From: Bacillota bacterium
Lineage (GTDB): Bacteria > Bacillota > Clostridia > Clostridiales > Caloramatoraceae
DNA: 64,000 nucleotides
Direction: 5' to 3'
Assembly: GCA_023389275.1 (NCBI GenBank)
Contig: JAEWEN010000066.1
Coordinates: 1-64,000 of the forward strand
Under the pieces are notes generated by a model. It was not told the origin of the DNA. It saw nothing but the letters and a program-made list of their open reading frames with translations, and ran no database searches. Position numbers and translations under genes: made by a program. Of the stretch, positions 1 to 8,742 are shown one piece after another. Within the stretch, counting starts at the first letter, position 1. Each line of letters opens with the position of its first letter.

Positions 1-116
1 TGTGTTAGGAAAGGAAGTATTGCCGAAGTGTATAGCAAATGCTTTAATGCTATATTGCTGGTTGTATGCAAAATATGTATGCAATTGTCACAAAGAAATT
101 TGTGGAGAGCTATCAT
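1..116 (+). promoter_or_regulatory. Lysine riboswitch aptamer, copy 1 (3' part only; 5' part lies outside the window)
   Basis: The first 107 bases match positions 401-507 of the complete lysine riboswitch base for base, with single differences after that at 108 and 115. The conserved L-box segments are visible: GCCGAAG near 22-28, the TGTCACAAAG motif, and TTTGTGGAG closing into CTATC. The 5' arm is cut off by the window edge. An intrinsic terminator follows at 134-166, so this copy probably controls transcription by termination. No gene of its own lies before the second copy. Confidence 0.85.
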
Positions 117-133
117 TACTTTATGTATATTAT

Positions 134-166
134 AAGGTCTTAGTATAGTTTTCTAAGGCCTTTTTT
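134..166 (+). terminator. Intrinsic terminator, expression platform of lysine riboswitch copy 1
   Basis: The arm AAGGTCTTAG pairs with CTAAGGCCTT (one G-U pair) and is followed by a run of six T. It starts about 18 bases after the aptamer's closing helix, as expected for a termination-controlling platform. Confidence 0.75.
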
Positions 167-301
167 ATATTGCTCTTTAAACATGAAAATGTTTTAAATA
201 TATAAAAATAAAATATAGAGAGATTTTTGCACTTTAGGGTTGATAATTCAATCCTATTTTTTTTGAAAAAATAAAAAAATTATACGAATTTAATAAAATA
301 G

Positions 302-330
302 TTGACGAATTGTGTATAAAAGTGTATAAA
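302..330 (+). promoter_or_regulatory. Promoter of the second lysine riboswitch and the NhaC-family gene
   Basis: TTGACG at 302-307 and TATAAA at 325-330 are separated by 17 bases, which places the start of transcription near 337, just before the aptamer. The second riboswitch therefore has its own promoter and does not depend on read-through from copy 1. Confidence 0.75.
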
Positions 331-351
331 TATATATAACTTAATAATTGT

Positions 352-514
352 GATAGAGGCGCAATGCTTAAAAGTACTAACAAAGAGGTAAGCACAATGA
401 TGTGTTAGGAAAGGAAGTATTGCCGAAGTGTATAGCAAATGCTTTAATGCTATATTGCTGGTTGTATGCAAAATATGTATGCAATTGTCACAAAGAAATT
501 TGTGGAGGGCTATC
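352..514 (+). promoter_or_regulatory. Lysine riboswitch (L-box), complete copy
   Basis: GATAG at 352-356 pairs with CTATC at 510-514 to close P1. Inside are the conserved features of the lysine aptamer: GAGGCGCA, AGTA, GAGGTAAGCAC, GCCGAAG and the TGTCACAAAG...TTTGTGGAG segment. By established knowledge this RNA binds lysine and lowers expression of lysine synthesis or uptake genes. No T-run terminator follows. The downstream region can instead form either a hairpin hiding the Shine-Dalgarno (562-569 with 576-583) or an alternative pairing (519-526 with 563-570) that frees it, so control is probably translational. Confidence 0.92.
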
Positions 515-591
515 GTTAAAAAGGAATGTATATTTTTATATACATTCTAGAAACTTTAGAACTTCCTTTTAAATTAAAGGAGGATTTTTTT

Positions 592-2328
592 ATGTTTAGG
601 AACAAAAAATTAATAAGGTGTTTTTTACTAACAATTATTTTTATTATTGCAACAACAGGAATATGTTTTGCATCAGAAAAAGAAAGCTTATCAAATACAT
701 ATGGAGTGTGGACTCTACTGCCACCGCTTATTGCAATTATACTTGCATTTATTACTAAAAACGTTGTTATATCACTATTTATAGGAGTTTTAAGTGGATG
801 TTTTTTAGTAAGTCTTAGTGATAACAATATATTTATGGCAATTATAAATTCTTTCATAGACGTTTCTCAAAGAGCTTTAAATGCATTAGCAGATCCTTGG
901 AATGCAGGTATTGTTCTTCAAGTACTTGTAATAGGTGGGGTTATTGCTTTAGTTGGAAAAATGGGAGGTGCTAAAGCTGTTGCATTAGCTCTTTCTAAAA
1001 AAGCAAAGTCATCAAGAAGTTCGCAAATTATAACATGGATTTTAGGGATATTTGTATTTTTCGATGATTATGCAAATTCACTAATAGTAGGTCCTGTTAT
1101 GAGACCTGTATCAGATAAAATGAAAGTATCAAGGGAAAAATTTTCTTTTATATTAGATGCTACAGCTGCACCAATATCAGGTATTGCTATAATTTCTACT
1201 TGGATAGGATATGAGCTAAGCGTTATTAGAACAAGCTTTGAAAAAATTCCAAATGGAGATGGCATTAATGCAATGGGAGTTTTTGTTGAAACACTACCAT
1301 ATAGATTTTATAATATTTTAATGCTTGCCTTTGTTGTTTTAACTGCTATTTTATTAAGAGAATTTGGTCCTATGTATAAAGCAGAAAAAAGAGCAAAAAT
1401 TGAGGGAAAGGTTTTAGGAGATGGAGCTATGCCTCTTGCAGGAGATGATATAGAAGAGCTTGAACCAGATGAAAAAACAAAACTATCTATTTGGAATGCT
1501 ATAGTTCCTATATCTGTACTTATAATTGGAGCAATAGTTGGATTTTACTACAGTGGATATAATATTGTAATGGAATCAAATAATACTTTAGCTATTAATG
1601 TGCTTAAAAATAAGCCTTTTAGCTTAGAAGGTATATATACTGCTTTTGGAAATGGTGATGCTTCTGTTGTATTATTTCAAGCAGCACTATTAGCTTCTTT
1701 AGTTGCTATTATTATGGGAGTTTATAAAAAAATATTTACTTTCTCACAGGCTATAGAAACTTGGATTCTTGGAATGAAGTCTTTAATTATGACAGGGGTT
1801 ATTTTAATACTTGCTTGGTCTTTAGCAGGGGTTATAGGTGATCTTGGAACAGCAGACTTTTTAGTAAAAGTATTGTCAGGACATATTCCACAGTTTATAC
1901 TACCTGCTTTAATATTTGTACTTGGAGCTATTATGAGTTTTTCAACAGGAACAGCTTATGGAACAATGGGTATTATAATGCCTCTTGCAATTCCACTAGG
2001 ATATTCTATAAATCCATCAATGGACTTTATTGTATTATGTACAAGTGGTGTATTAACAGGGGCTATATTTGGAGATCACTGTTCACCTATATCAGATACA
2101 ACAATAATGTCTTCTATGGGAGCTGCATGTGATCATATAGAACATACAAGAACCCAAATAGTATATTCTTTAACAGTTGCAGCAATAACAATTGCATTTG
2201 GTTATATACCAGCAGGTTTAGGAGTTAGTATTTGGATTTGTCTTCCTATATCATTATTTGTTATTTATTTATTAGTAAGATTTGTAGGTAAACCTGTAGA
2301 TAATAAGTCATTAGGAATAGAGAATTAA
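592..2328 (+). CDS. NhaC-family transporter, probable lysine importer
   Basis: This 578-residue integral membrane protein has many hydrophobic segments, a cleavable-looking N-terminus (ends near CFASEKES) and the conserved FDDYANS and STGTAYGTMGI motifs of the NhaC/ArsB ion transporter group. Family members are usually annotated as Na+/H+ antiporters. A lysine riboswitch directly upstream points to lysine (or lysine/H+ or Na+) uptake; from memory, NhaC-type genes under L-box control have been proposed as lysine transporters. I chose ATG 592 because AAAGGAGG at 576-583 sits 8 bases before it; an in-frame ATG at 526 lies inside a leader hairpin and has no ribosome site. Substrate is inferred, not shown. 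Confidence 0.85.
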   Translation: MFRNKKLIRCFLLTIIFIIATTGICFASEKESLSNTYGVWTLLPPLIAIILAFITKNVVISLFIGVLSGCFLVSLSDNNIFMAIINSFIDVSQRALNALADPWNAGIVLQVLVIGGVIALVGKMGGAKAVALALSKKAKSSRSSQIITWILGIFVFFDDYANSLIVGPVMRPVSDKMKVSREKFSFILDATAAPISGIAIISTWIGYELSVIRTSFEKIPNGDGINAMGVFVETLPYRFYNILMLAFVVLTAILLREFGPMYKAEKRAKIEGKVLGDGAMPLAGDDIEELEPDEKTKLSIWNAIVPISVLIIGAIVGFYYSGYNIVMESNNTLAINVLKNKPFSLEGIYTAFGNGDASVVLFQAALLASLVAIIMGVYKKIFTFSQAIETWILGMKSLIMTGVILILAWSLAGVIGDLGTADFLVKVLSGHIPQFILPALIFVLGAIMSFSTGTAYGTMGIIMPLAIPLGYSINPSMDFIVLCTSGVLTGAIFGDHCSPISDTTIMSSMGAACDHIEHTRTQIVYSLTVAAITIAFGYIPAGLGVSIWICLPISLFVIYLLVRFVGKPVDNKSLGIEN

Positions 2329-2333
2329 TATAA

Positions 2334-2358
2334 AAAAGGTGTAGATTCTACACCTTTT
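2334..2358. terminator. Bidirectional terminator between convergent genes
   Basis: AAAAGGTGTA and TACACCTTTT form a perfect ten-base stem with a five-base loop. A-runs and T-runs on both sides let it serve the NhaC gene and the small gene on the minus strand. Confidence 0.75.
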
Positions 2359-2584
2359 AGTATTTTATAGGAAGTTCGTATTCGCTGCAAAACTTTCTAT
2401 AGTCTTTTTTTAGCTTATCTATTTCTTTTTCTATAAGTTGCATTTTAAAACCATCTTTCTTTAAAGCTTCTCTAAAGTCTTTTTCATTTACTTTATATTT
2501 ATCAAAAATATACTCATCAAAACTCATAGACTCTATTTGAACAAGTTTTGTTTTACCATCAACTACAACTGATTTTATAAGCAT
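2357..2584 (-). CDS. Small charged hypothetical protein (75 aa)
   Basis: I do not recognise the family. The protein is short and rich in Lys, Asp and Glu. It starts with a possible beta hairpin (MLIKSVVVDGKTKLVQIES), and its second half looks like a single amphipathic helix (about residues 38-68). There is no signal peptide or membrane segment. A clean AGGAGG lies seven bases before the ATG and the gene ends in a shared terminator, so it looks real. It stands alone, convergent with the NhaC-family gene. Confidence 0.65.
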   Translation of the reverse strand: MLIKSVVVDGKTKLVQIESMSFDEYIFDKYKVNEKDFREALKKDGFKMQLIEKEIDKLKKDYRKFCSEYELPIKY

Positions 2585-2727
2585 AAAATTCCTCCTAAAG
2601 AATGATTACATTAATAACATATTATATAAATTAATTTTAGTAAAGTACAATAAAGTTGAAACAAATAATTAGAAGTAGTATTCTATAGTATAAAGCCTTT
2701 ATTAAGAGTCGTTAAAATGGAGGAAAT

Positions 2728-4095
2728 ATGGATAATATAAGTAAGGTTGTTAAACTTCAAAAAGATTTTTTTATGTTAGGTATTACAAAAAATATAGATT
2801 ATAGAATTAAAGCTTTAAAAAAATTAAAGCTTGCAATTAAAAGTTATGAAAATGAGATATTTGAAGCACTTAAAAAAGACCTTGGGAAAAGTAGGGAAGA
2901 AAGTTATTTATGTGAAGTTGGATTTATATTAGATGAAATAAATTTTACATTAAAAAATATAAAGAAATGGGTAAAACCTAAAAAAGTAAAACCATCACTA
3001 GCGCAAATTCCAGGAAAAAGTTATATATATAAAGAGCCTTATGGTAATGTACTTATTATGTCTCCTTGGAATTATCCATTTCAGCTTGCAATAGCACCGT
3101 TAATATCATCAATTGCAGCAGGTAATTGTAGTATTATAAAACCATCTGAATACTCTCACTATACAAGTAGTATTATAAAACGCCTTATAGAAAGTACATT
3201 TGAAAAAGAGTTTGTACATGTTTTAGAAGGTGGAAGAGTTGTAAATGAAATGATTCTTAAAGAAAAATTTGATTATATATTTTTTACTGGAAGTCCAGTA
3301 GTTGGAAAAATAGTTATGAAAAAAGCAAGTGAGAATTTAACCCCAGTAACACTAGAGCTTGGTGGGAAAAGTCCTTGTATAGTACATAAAGATTGCAGTT
3401 TAGATTTAGCAGCTAAAAAAATTGTTTGGGGGAAATTTTTAAATCTAGGACAAACTTGTATAGCTCCTGATTATCTTTTTATTCATAAGGATGTTAAAAA
3501 TGATTTTATTAAGTATAGCAGAAAATATATAAAAGAGTTTTATGGGGATAACCCTTTAAAATCTAATGATTATGGAAAAGTTATAAATCTTAAACATTTT
3601 AATAGACTTAAAGAGTATTTAAATGTACCAATAGTTTTAGGTGGAGAATTTAATGAAAATACACTTAAAATAGAGCCTACATTTGTAGAAAATGTACCAT
3701 ATAATCACCCTTTATTAAATGAGGAGATATTTGGACCTATTTTACCAATTATAGAGTATGAAAATATAAACTCTATAATTAAGCATATAAATAATAAGCC
3801 AAAACCACTTGCATTATATTTATTTACTAATGATAAAGCGGTTGAAGAAACGATTTTAAATAGTGTTTCATTTGGTGGAGGATGTATAAATGATGTAGTG
3901 CTTCATATTGTAAATCCTAACATGCCATTTGGAGGAGTAGGTAACAGTGGAATAGGTGCTTATCATGGAGTAGAGGGCTTTAAAACCTTTACACATTATA
4001 AAAGTATTTTGAAAAAATCAACCTTATTTGATATTCCTCTTAGATATCCTCCATACTTTAATAAGCTTAATAAAATTAAAAAAGTATTAAAATAA
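2728..4095 (+). CDS. Aldehyde dehydrogenase, class 3-like (NAD(P)+-dependent)
   Basis: At 455 residues this matches the short ALDH class 3 / YwdH-type group, which oxidises medium or long-chain aliphatic or aromatic aldehydes to acids. The cofactor loop FTGSPVVGK is at about 187-194, the general base Glu210 is in TLELGGKSP, and the catalytic Cys244 is in GQTCIAPDY; the C-terminal PFGGVGNSGIG motif is intact. The start follows ATGGAGGAAAT. It is 22 bases upstream of a MATE pump in the same direction, so the two may be co-transcribed and could serve detoxification together; that link is inference. Confidence 0.9.
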   Translation: MDNISKVVKLQKDFFMLGITKNIDYRIKALKKLKLAIKSYENEIFEALKKDLGKSREESYLCEVGFILDEINFTLKNIKKWVKPKKVKPSLAQIPGKSYIYKEPYGNVLIMSPWNYPFQLAIAPLISSIAAGNCSIIKPSEYSHYTSSIIKRLIESTFEKEFVHVLEGGRVVNEMILKEKFDYIFFTGSPVVGKIVMKKASENLTPVTLELGGKSPCIVHKDCSLDLAAKKIVWGKFLNLGQTCIAPDYLFIHKDVKNDFIKYSRKYIKEFYGDNPLKSNDYGKVINLKHFNRLKEYLNVPIVLGGEFNENTLKIEPTFVENVPYNHPLLNEEIFGPILPIIEYENINSIIKHINNKPKPLALYLFTNDKAVEETILNSVSFGGGCINDVVLHIVNPNMPFGGVGNSGIGAYHGVEGFKTFTHYKSILKKSTLFDIPLRYPPYFNKLNKIKKVLK

Positions 4096-4117
4096 AGTAT
4101 TTTAAGGAAGTGGAATA

Positions 4118-5470
4118 ATGTCAACAAAAGAAAATAGTTTGGGAACAGAAAGCATTTTTAAACTTTTAATATCACTTTCAGTTCCAGCAATACTAGGTCA
4201 AATTATAAATGCACTTTATAATATTGTAGATAGAATGTTTATAGGACATATTGAGGGAGTTGGAGCAGTTGCTTTAACTGGAGTTGGAGTTACTTTTCCG
4301 ATTATTATATTAATAACAGCTTTTAGTTCATTAATAGGCATGGGTGGAGCACCTAAAGCTGCTATTAAAATGGGAGAAGGAAGAAATGATCAAGCAGAAA
4401 AAATATTAGGAAATAGTGTTGTTTTACTTATTATAATATCTATTATTTTAACAGTTTTATTTATTGTATATAAAGAACCACTTTTATATATGTTTGGAGC
4501 AAGTGATGAAACAATAGTGTATGCTAATGAATATTTAAATATATATTTATTAGGAACTATATTTGTTCAGCTTTCTTTAGGACTTAATCCTTTTATTAAC
4601 ACACAAGGGTTTTCAAAAATAAGCATGATAACAGTTTTAATAGGAGCTGTTTTAAATATTATTTTAGATCCTATTTTAATATTTGGTTTTGGTATGGGAG
4701 TTAAAGGAGCAGCAATTGCTACAGTAATATCTCAAGCTGTATCAGCAATATGGGTTTTAAAATTTTTAAATGGTAAAAAAACCTTACTTAAAATAAAAAA
4801 AGTAAATTTTAAAGTTGAAAAAGAAATAATAATTCCAGTAATGCTTTTAGGACTATCACCTTTTATAATGCAATCAACAGAAAGCCTTGTAAACATAGTG
4901 TTTAATTCAACACTTCAAAGATATGGAGGAGATAATGCAGTTGGAGCTATGACAATTGCAAGTAGTATAATGCAGGTATTTACAATGCCTCTTTTAGGAT
5001 TAACTCAAGGAGCACAGCCTATTGTAAGCTATAATTTTGGAGCAAAAAACTTAGACAGGGTAAAGAAAACATTTAAATTATTACTATTATTTTCAATGGG
5101 AATATCTATAGTTTTATGGGCACTGTTAATGATTTTCCCATCTATATTTATAGGAGTATTTACAAGTGATGAGTCATTAAAGCAGCTATCAATTTGGGCT
5201 ATTAGAATATATATGGCAACTATATTTGTTATGGGAGCACAATTTGCTTGTCAACAAACTTTTTTAGCACTTGGGCAAGCTAAAATATCATTATTTTTAG
5301 CTGTACTTAGAAAAATAATACTTCTTATACCATTAGTTTTAATACTACCTAAAAAACTTAATTTATTTGGAGTATTTTTATCAGAGCCTATTGCAGATAC
5401 AATAGCAGTTACAGTTACAGTTATTTCATTTGCTATTTTCTATAGAAAAACTTTAAATAAATCTATATAA
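4118..5470 (+). CDS. MATE-family multidrug efflux transporter
   Basis: This 450-residue protein has about twelve membrane segments and the duplicated layout of the MATE family (MepA/NorM type), including PAILGQIINALYNIVDRMFIGH at the start and GLTQGAQPIVSYNFGAKN in the second half. MATE pumps expel cationic drugs or metabolites in exchange for Na+ or H+. The start follows AAGGAAGTGG. It lies directly behind the aldehyde dehydrogenase and ends at a strong terminator. The exported compound cannot be told from the sequence. Confidence 0.9.
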   Translation: MSTKENSLGTESIFKLLISLSVPAILGQIINALYNIVDRMFIGHIEGVGAVALTGVGVTFPIIILITAFSSLIGMGGAPKAAIKMGEGRNDQAEKILGNSVVLLIIISIILTVLFIVYKEPLLYMFGASDETIVYANEYLNIYLLGTIFVQLSLGLNPFINTQGFSKISMITVLIGAVLNIILDPILIFGFGMGVKGAAIATVISQAVSAIWVLKFLNGKKTLLKIKKVNFKVEKEIIIPVMLLGLSPFIMQSTESLVNIVFNSTLQRYGGDNAVGAMTIASSIMQVFTMPLLGLTQGAQPIVSYNFGAKNLDRVKKTFKLLLLFSMGISIVLWALLMIFPSIFIGVFTSDESLKQLSIWAIRIYMATIFVMGAQFACQQTFLALGQAKISLFLAVLRKIILLIPLVLILPKKLNLFGVFLSEPIADTIAVTVTVISFAIFYRKTLNKSI

Positions 5471-5507
5471 AAAAAGCTACTTAACTTTTAAGTTAAGTAG
5501 CTTTTTT
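5471..5507. terminator. Strong bidirectional terminator
   Basis: AAAAAGCTACTTAACTT and its complement form a 17-base stem with a two-base loop and A- and T-runs. It separates the MATE gene (plus) from the aminotransferase (minus). Confidence 0.85.
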
Positions 5508-5508
5508 A

Positions 5509-6534
5509 TTATTCAACTTCAAATATCCATCCTTCAGGTGCTTTAACATCTCCAAATTGTATTCCACAAAGAGTATCATAAAGCTTTCTTGTAGTAGGAC
5601 CTACTTCAGTTTCGCTATAAAATACATGTAGGTTATCTTTATATTGAATTCCTCCAATAGGAGTTATAACAGCTGCTGTACCACAAGCTCCTGCTTCTTT
5701 AAAATCATCAAGAGAGTCTATTGGAACTTCTCTTTCTTCAACATCCATATTTAAATATTCTTTAGCAATGTGCATAAGAGAATACTTAGTTATACTTGGA
5801 AGTATTGAAGGAGATATAGGAGTTACAAACTTATTATCCTTTGTTATACCAAAGAAGTTTGCAGAACCTACTTCTTCTATTTTTGTATGAGTTGCAGGAT
5901 CTAAATATATACAATCTGAGAATCCTCTTTTAGCAGATTCTTCATGTGAATAAAGGCTTGATGCATAGTTACCTCCAACCTTTACTCCACCTGTACCATA
6001 TGGTGCTGCTCTATCATACTCAGATACTTCAAAGTTTACAGGTGAAAGTCCATTTTTAAAGTATGGACCAACAGGTATACAAAATACAGAGAAAATATAT
6101 TCAGTGGCAGCTTTTACCCCAATATTATCGCCAACCCCTATAATATATGGTCTTAAATATAATGTAGCTCCACTTTCATATGGTGGAACAAAGTGTGAAT
6201 TTGCTTTAACAACTTGTTTACAAGCATCAATAAACTTTTCAACAGGTACCTTTGGCATTAATAGCTTTTCACAGCTTCTTTGCATACGTTTTGCATTTTC
6301 ATCTGGTCTAAATAATTGAATTTTTCCCTCTTTAGTTCTATAAGCTTTTAGTCCCTCAAATGATTGCTGGCCATAATGAAGTGCAGGTGAACCTTCACTT
6401 ATAGTAATTTTGTTGTCCTCAGTTAGTTTACCATCATCCCATTTACCATCTTTCCATATTGAAATATAACGATAATCTGTTTTGATATAATTGAAACCAA
6501 GATTTCCCCAATCTATATTAGCTAACTTACTCAT
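5509..6534 (-). CDS. ilvE: Branched-chain amino acid aminotransferase (PLP fold type IV)
   Basis: This enzyme swaps the amino group between glutamate and the 2-oxo acids of leucine, isoleucine and valine. The 341-residue length and motifs (ALHYGQQSFEGLKAYR, GATLYLRPYIIG, TGGVKVGGNYASS, IEEVGSANFFGI) fit the class II bacterial BCAT; Lys185 is the expected PLP lysine. The start is preceded by an unusually G-rich Shine-Dalgarno (AAAGGGGGGG). It is transcribed divergently from the dipeptidase gene, with a 16-base inverted repeat between them. Confidence 0.93.
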   Translation of the reverse strand: MSKLANIDWGNLGFNYIKTDYRYISIWKDGKWDDGKLTEDNKITISEGSPALHYGQQSFEGLKAYRTKEGKIQLFRPDENAKRMQRSCEKLLMPKVPVEKFIDACKQVVKANSHFVPPYESGATLYLRPYIIGVGDNIGVKAATEYIFSVFCIPVGPYFKNGLSPVNFEVSEYDRAAPYGTGGVKVGGNYASSLYSHEESAKRGFSDCIYLDPATHTKIEEVGSANFFGITKDNKFVTPISPSILPSITKYSLMHIAKEYLNMDVEEREVPIDSLDDFKEAGACGTAAVITPIGGIQYKDNLHVFYSETEVGPTTRKLYDTLCGIQFGDVKAPEGWIFEVE

Positions 6535-6575
6535 AGGCCATAACCCCCCCTTTATCTAATGTGTTAAAATATGAG

Positions 6576-6641
6576 TAATTATATGTATATAATTTTATCA
6601 CAAATTTTATCAATAAATACAATTTTATATACATATAATTA
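6576..6641. repeat. 16-base inverted repeat in the divergent ilvE / dipeptidase intergenic region
   Basis: TAATTATATGTATATA at 6576-6591 is matched by its exact reverse complement at 6626-6641, leaving 34 bases between the arms. It sits between two divergent starts, where promoters and operators are expected. The region is very AT-rich, which raises the odds of chance palindromes, so function is unproven. Confidence 0.5.
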
Positions 6642-6683
6642 AAAAATTTACTAAACATACATATAAATAGGAGGAGTAATTAC

Positions 6684-7625
6684 ATGAAATTTATAGATAT
6701 GCACTGTGATACATTATATAAACTTTACTATAATGAAAGTGAAAATTTATTAAATGGAGATTCTAAGGTTAATATAGAAAAGCTTAAAAAAGGAGAGTAT
6801 ACAGGACAATTTTTTGCTACTTTTTTCGAACTTGAAAATGTTAAGTCTCCATTTGAAACATCTAATTTAATGATAGAAAGATTTTTTAAAGAGTTAGATG
6901 AAAATAAAAAAGATATACAAATAGCTTTAAGTTATAATGACTTTTTAGAAAACCATAAAAATAAGAAAATATCAGCAGTTCTTACTATTGAAGAGGGAGG
7001 AGCAGTTGAGGGGAAATTAGAAAATATAGAGTATTTTTATAAAAAAGGAGTTAGACTTTTAGGTCTTACATGGAACTTTGAAAATACTTTAGGATATCCA
7101 CATTGCTTTAAAGAAGATTTACCTCTTAAAAAGTTTGGAAAAGAAGCAGTAGACTATATGAATCATCTAGGAATTATAGTAGATGTTTCACATCTTTCTG
7201 ATAAAGGGTTTGAGAATGTTTATGAAATAACAAAGCTAAATGCTGTGCCTTTTGTAGCTTCGCACTCGAATGCTAGAAATTTAACAAATCACTCTAGAAA
7301 TCTTACAGATGAAATGATTAAAAAAATAGGAAACTCTGGAGGAGTTATAGGATTAAATTTTGCCTCACATTTTTTAGGGGAAAATAAAGAATCTAAAATA
7401 AGCGATATAGTAAAACACCTTAAATATATTAAAAATAAAGGCGGAATAGATGTTTTAGCCTTTGGAACCGATTTTGATGGTATAGATAATGAAGTAGAAT
7501 TAAAAGATGCATCTTATATGATTTATCTTGAAGATATACTTAGTAAAAATGGATTTTCTCAAAATGATATAGAAAAAATAATGTATAAAAATGTATTAAG
7601 AGTGGTAAAAGATGTTTTAAAATAA
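6684..7625 (+). CDS. Membrane dipeptidase family (peptidase M19)
   Basis: These zinc enzymes hydrolyse dipeptides, including some with D-residues. The 313-residue protein opens with the metal-binding HxD motif (FIDMHCDTLYKLYY). It has the bridging glutamate in LTIEEGGAVEG, the histidines of VDVSHLSD and ASHSNARNL, and the late AFGTDFDGI aspartate. There is no signal peptide, so despite the family name it is probably cytoplasmic. AGGAGG precedes the ATG. It appears monocistronic. Confidence 0.88.
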   Translation: MKFIDMHCDTLYKLYYNESENLLNGDSKVNIEKLKKGEYTGQFFATFFELENVKSPFETSNLMIERFFKELDENKKDIQIALSYNDFLENHKNKKISAVLTIEEGGAVEGKLENIEYFYKKGVRLLGLTWNFENTLGYPHCFKEDLPLKKFGKEAVDYMNHLGIIVDVSHLSDKGFENVYEITKLNAVPFVASHSNARNLTNHSRNLTDEMIKKIGNSGGVIGLNFASHFLGENKESKISDIVKHLKYIKNKGGIDVLAFGTDFDGIDNEVELKDASYMIYLEDILSKNGFSQNDIEKIMYKNVLRVVKDVLK

Positions 7626-7741
7626 TGTAAATTGTTATATTTTAAATTAATAGAAATAGAAATATAAGTTTGTTATAATATATAAAATTACAATTTTATG
7701 TATATAATCTTGTAAAATACATATTAGGCCAGGTGATTTTA

Positions 7742-8728
7742 TTGCTAATTGTGAAACATGACTATACAAATCCTTATTTTAATCATGCTGCTGAGGATTA
7801 TTTAATGGAGAATTTTGATGAAGAATGTTTTATACTTTGGAGGAATACAAAGTCAATTCTTGTTGGAAAAAATCAAAACACTTTATCAGAAATAAATATT
7901 GATTATGTTAAAGAAAAGGATATAAAAATTGTAAGAAGAATGTCAGGAGGAGGAGCAGTTTTTTGTGATCCAGGAAATCTTTGTTTTACATTTATATCTA
8001 ATATAGATGAGGGGAAATTTGCGGATTTTAAAAGCTTTACAACTCCTATTGTTTCTGCATTAAAAAGCCTTAATATAGAAAATGTTGAGTTTTCAGGAAG
8101 AAATGATATAACAGTTAATGAGAAAAAAGTATCAGGTAATGCTCAATATAGACATAAAAACAGAATACTTCATCATGGAACACTTCTTTATTCAGCAGAC
8201 CTTTCAGAACTTATAGGTGGACTTAATGTTAGACCAGTTAAGTTTAAGGATAAAGCGGTTAAATCTGTTGCAAGTAGGGTAACTAACATAGTTGAACATA
8301 TGGAAAATAAACTTTCTGTAGAAGAATTTAAAGAATATGTAAATAACTATGTTGCAGAAAATGTTTCTGGAAGCAAGGTATATGAATTTACTAAACACGA
8401 CCTAAATGAAATACAAAAGATTATAGATAATAAGTACTCAACTTGGGATTGGAATTTTGGGAATTCTCCAAAATATGATTTTCATAATGAGGATAAATTT
8501 AAATCTGGAGTTGTTGAGGTATATTTAAACGTTGAAAAAGGTCATATAAAAGATATTAAATTTTTTGGAGACTTTTTCGGAAAAGAGGATATAGAGGATT
8601 TTGAAAAATACTTTATAAACAAAAAGCACGATAAGGAAGAAATCAGAAAAATGCTAGAGACAATAGATTATACTAGCTATATAAACAATATAGAGATTAA
8701 TGAAATATTAAGTTTATTATTTAACTAG
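7742..8728 (+). CDS. lplA: Lipoate-protein ligase A
   Basis: This enzyme activates free lipoate with ATP and attaches it to lipoyl domains (E2 subunits, GcvH). The N-terminal catalytic domain shows GKNQNTLSEIN and RRMSGGGAVFCDPGNLCFTF, and KVSGNAQ marks the catalytic lysine region; the C-terminal accessory domain covers roughly the last 90 residues. I prefer TTG 7742 because AGGTGA (7731-7736) lies five bases upstream; an in-frame GTG at 7733 overlaps that site. It is followed nine to fifteen bases later by lipA, so salvage and synthesis form one unit. Confidence 0.9.
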   Translation: MLIVKHDYTNPYFNHAAEDYLMENFDEECFILWRNTKSILVGKNQNTLSEINIDYVKEKDIKIVRRMSGGGAVFCDPGNLCFTFISNIDEGKFADFKSFTTPIVSALKSLNIENVEFSGRNDITVNEKKVSGNAQYRHKNRILHHGTLLYSADLSELIGGLNVRPVKFKDKAVKSVASRVTNIVEHMENKLSVEEFKEYVNNYVAENVSGSKVYEFTKHDLNEIQKIIDNKYSTWDWNFGNSPKYDFHNEDKFKSGVVEVYLNVEKGHIKDIKFFGDFFGKEDIEDFEKYFINKKHDKEEIRKMLETIDYTSYINNIEINEILSLLFN

Positions 8729-8742
8729 GTAAGGAGTTGAGT

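Noticed and set aside
526..591. Longer N-terminus for the NhaC-family gene from ATG 526
   Set aside because: The ATG lies in a leader hairpin and has no ribosome site; ATG 592 has AAAGGAGG at the right distance.
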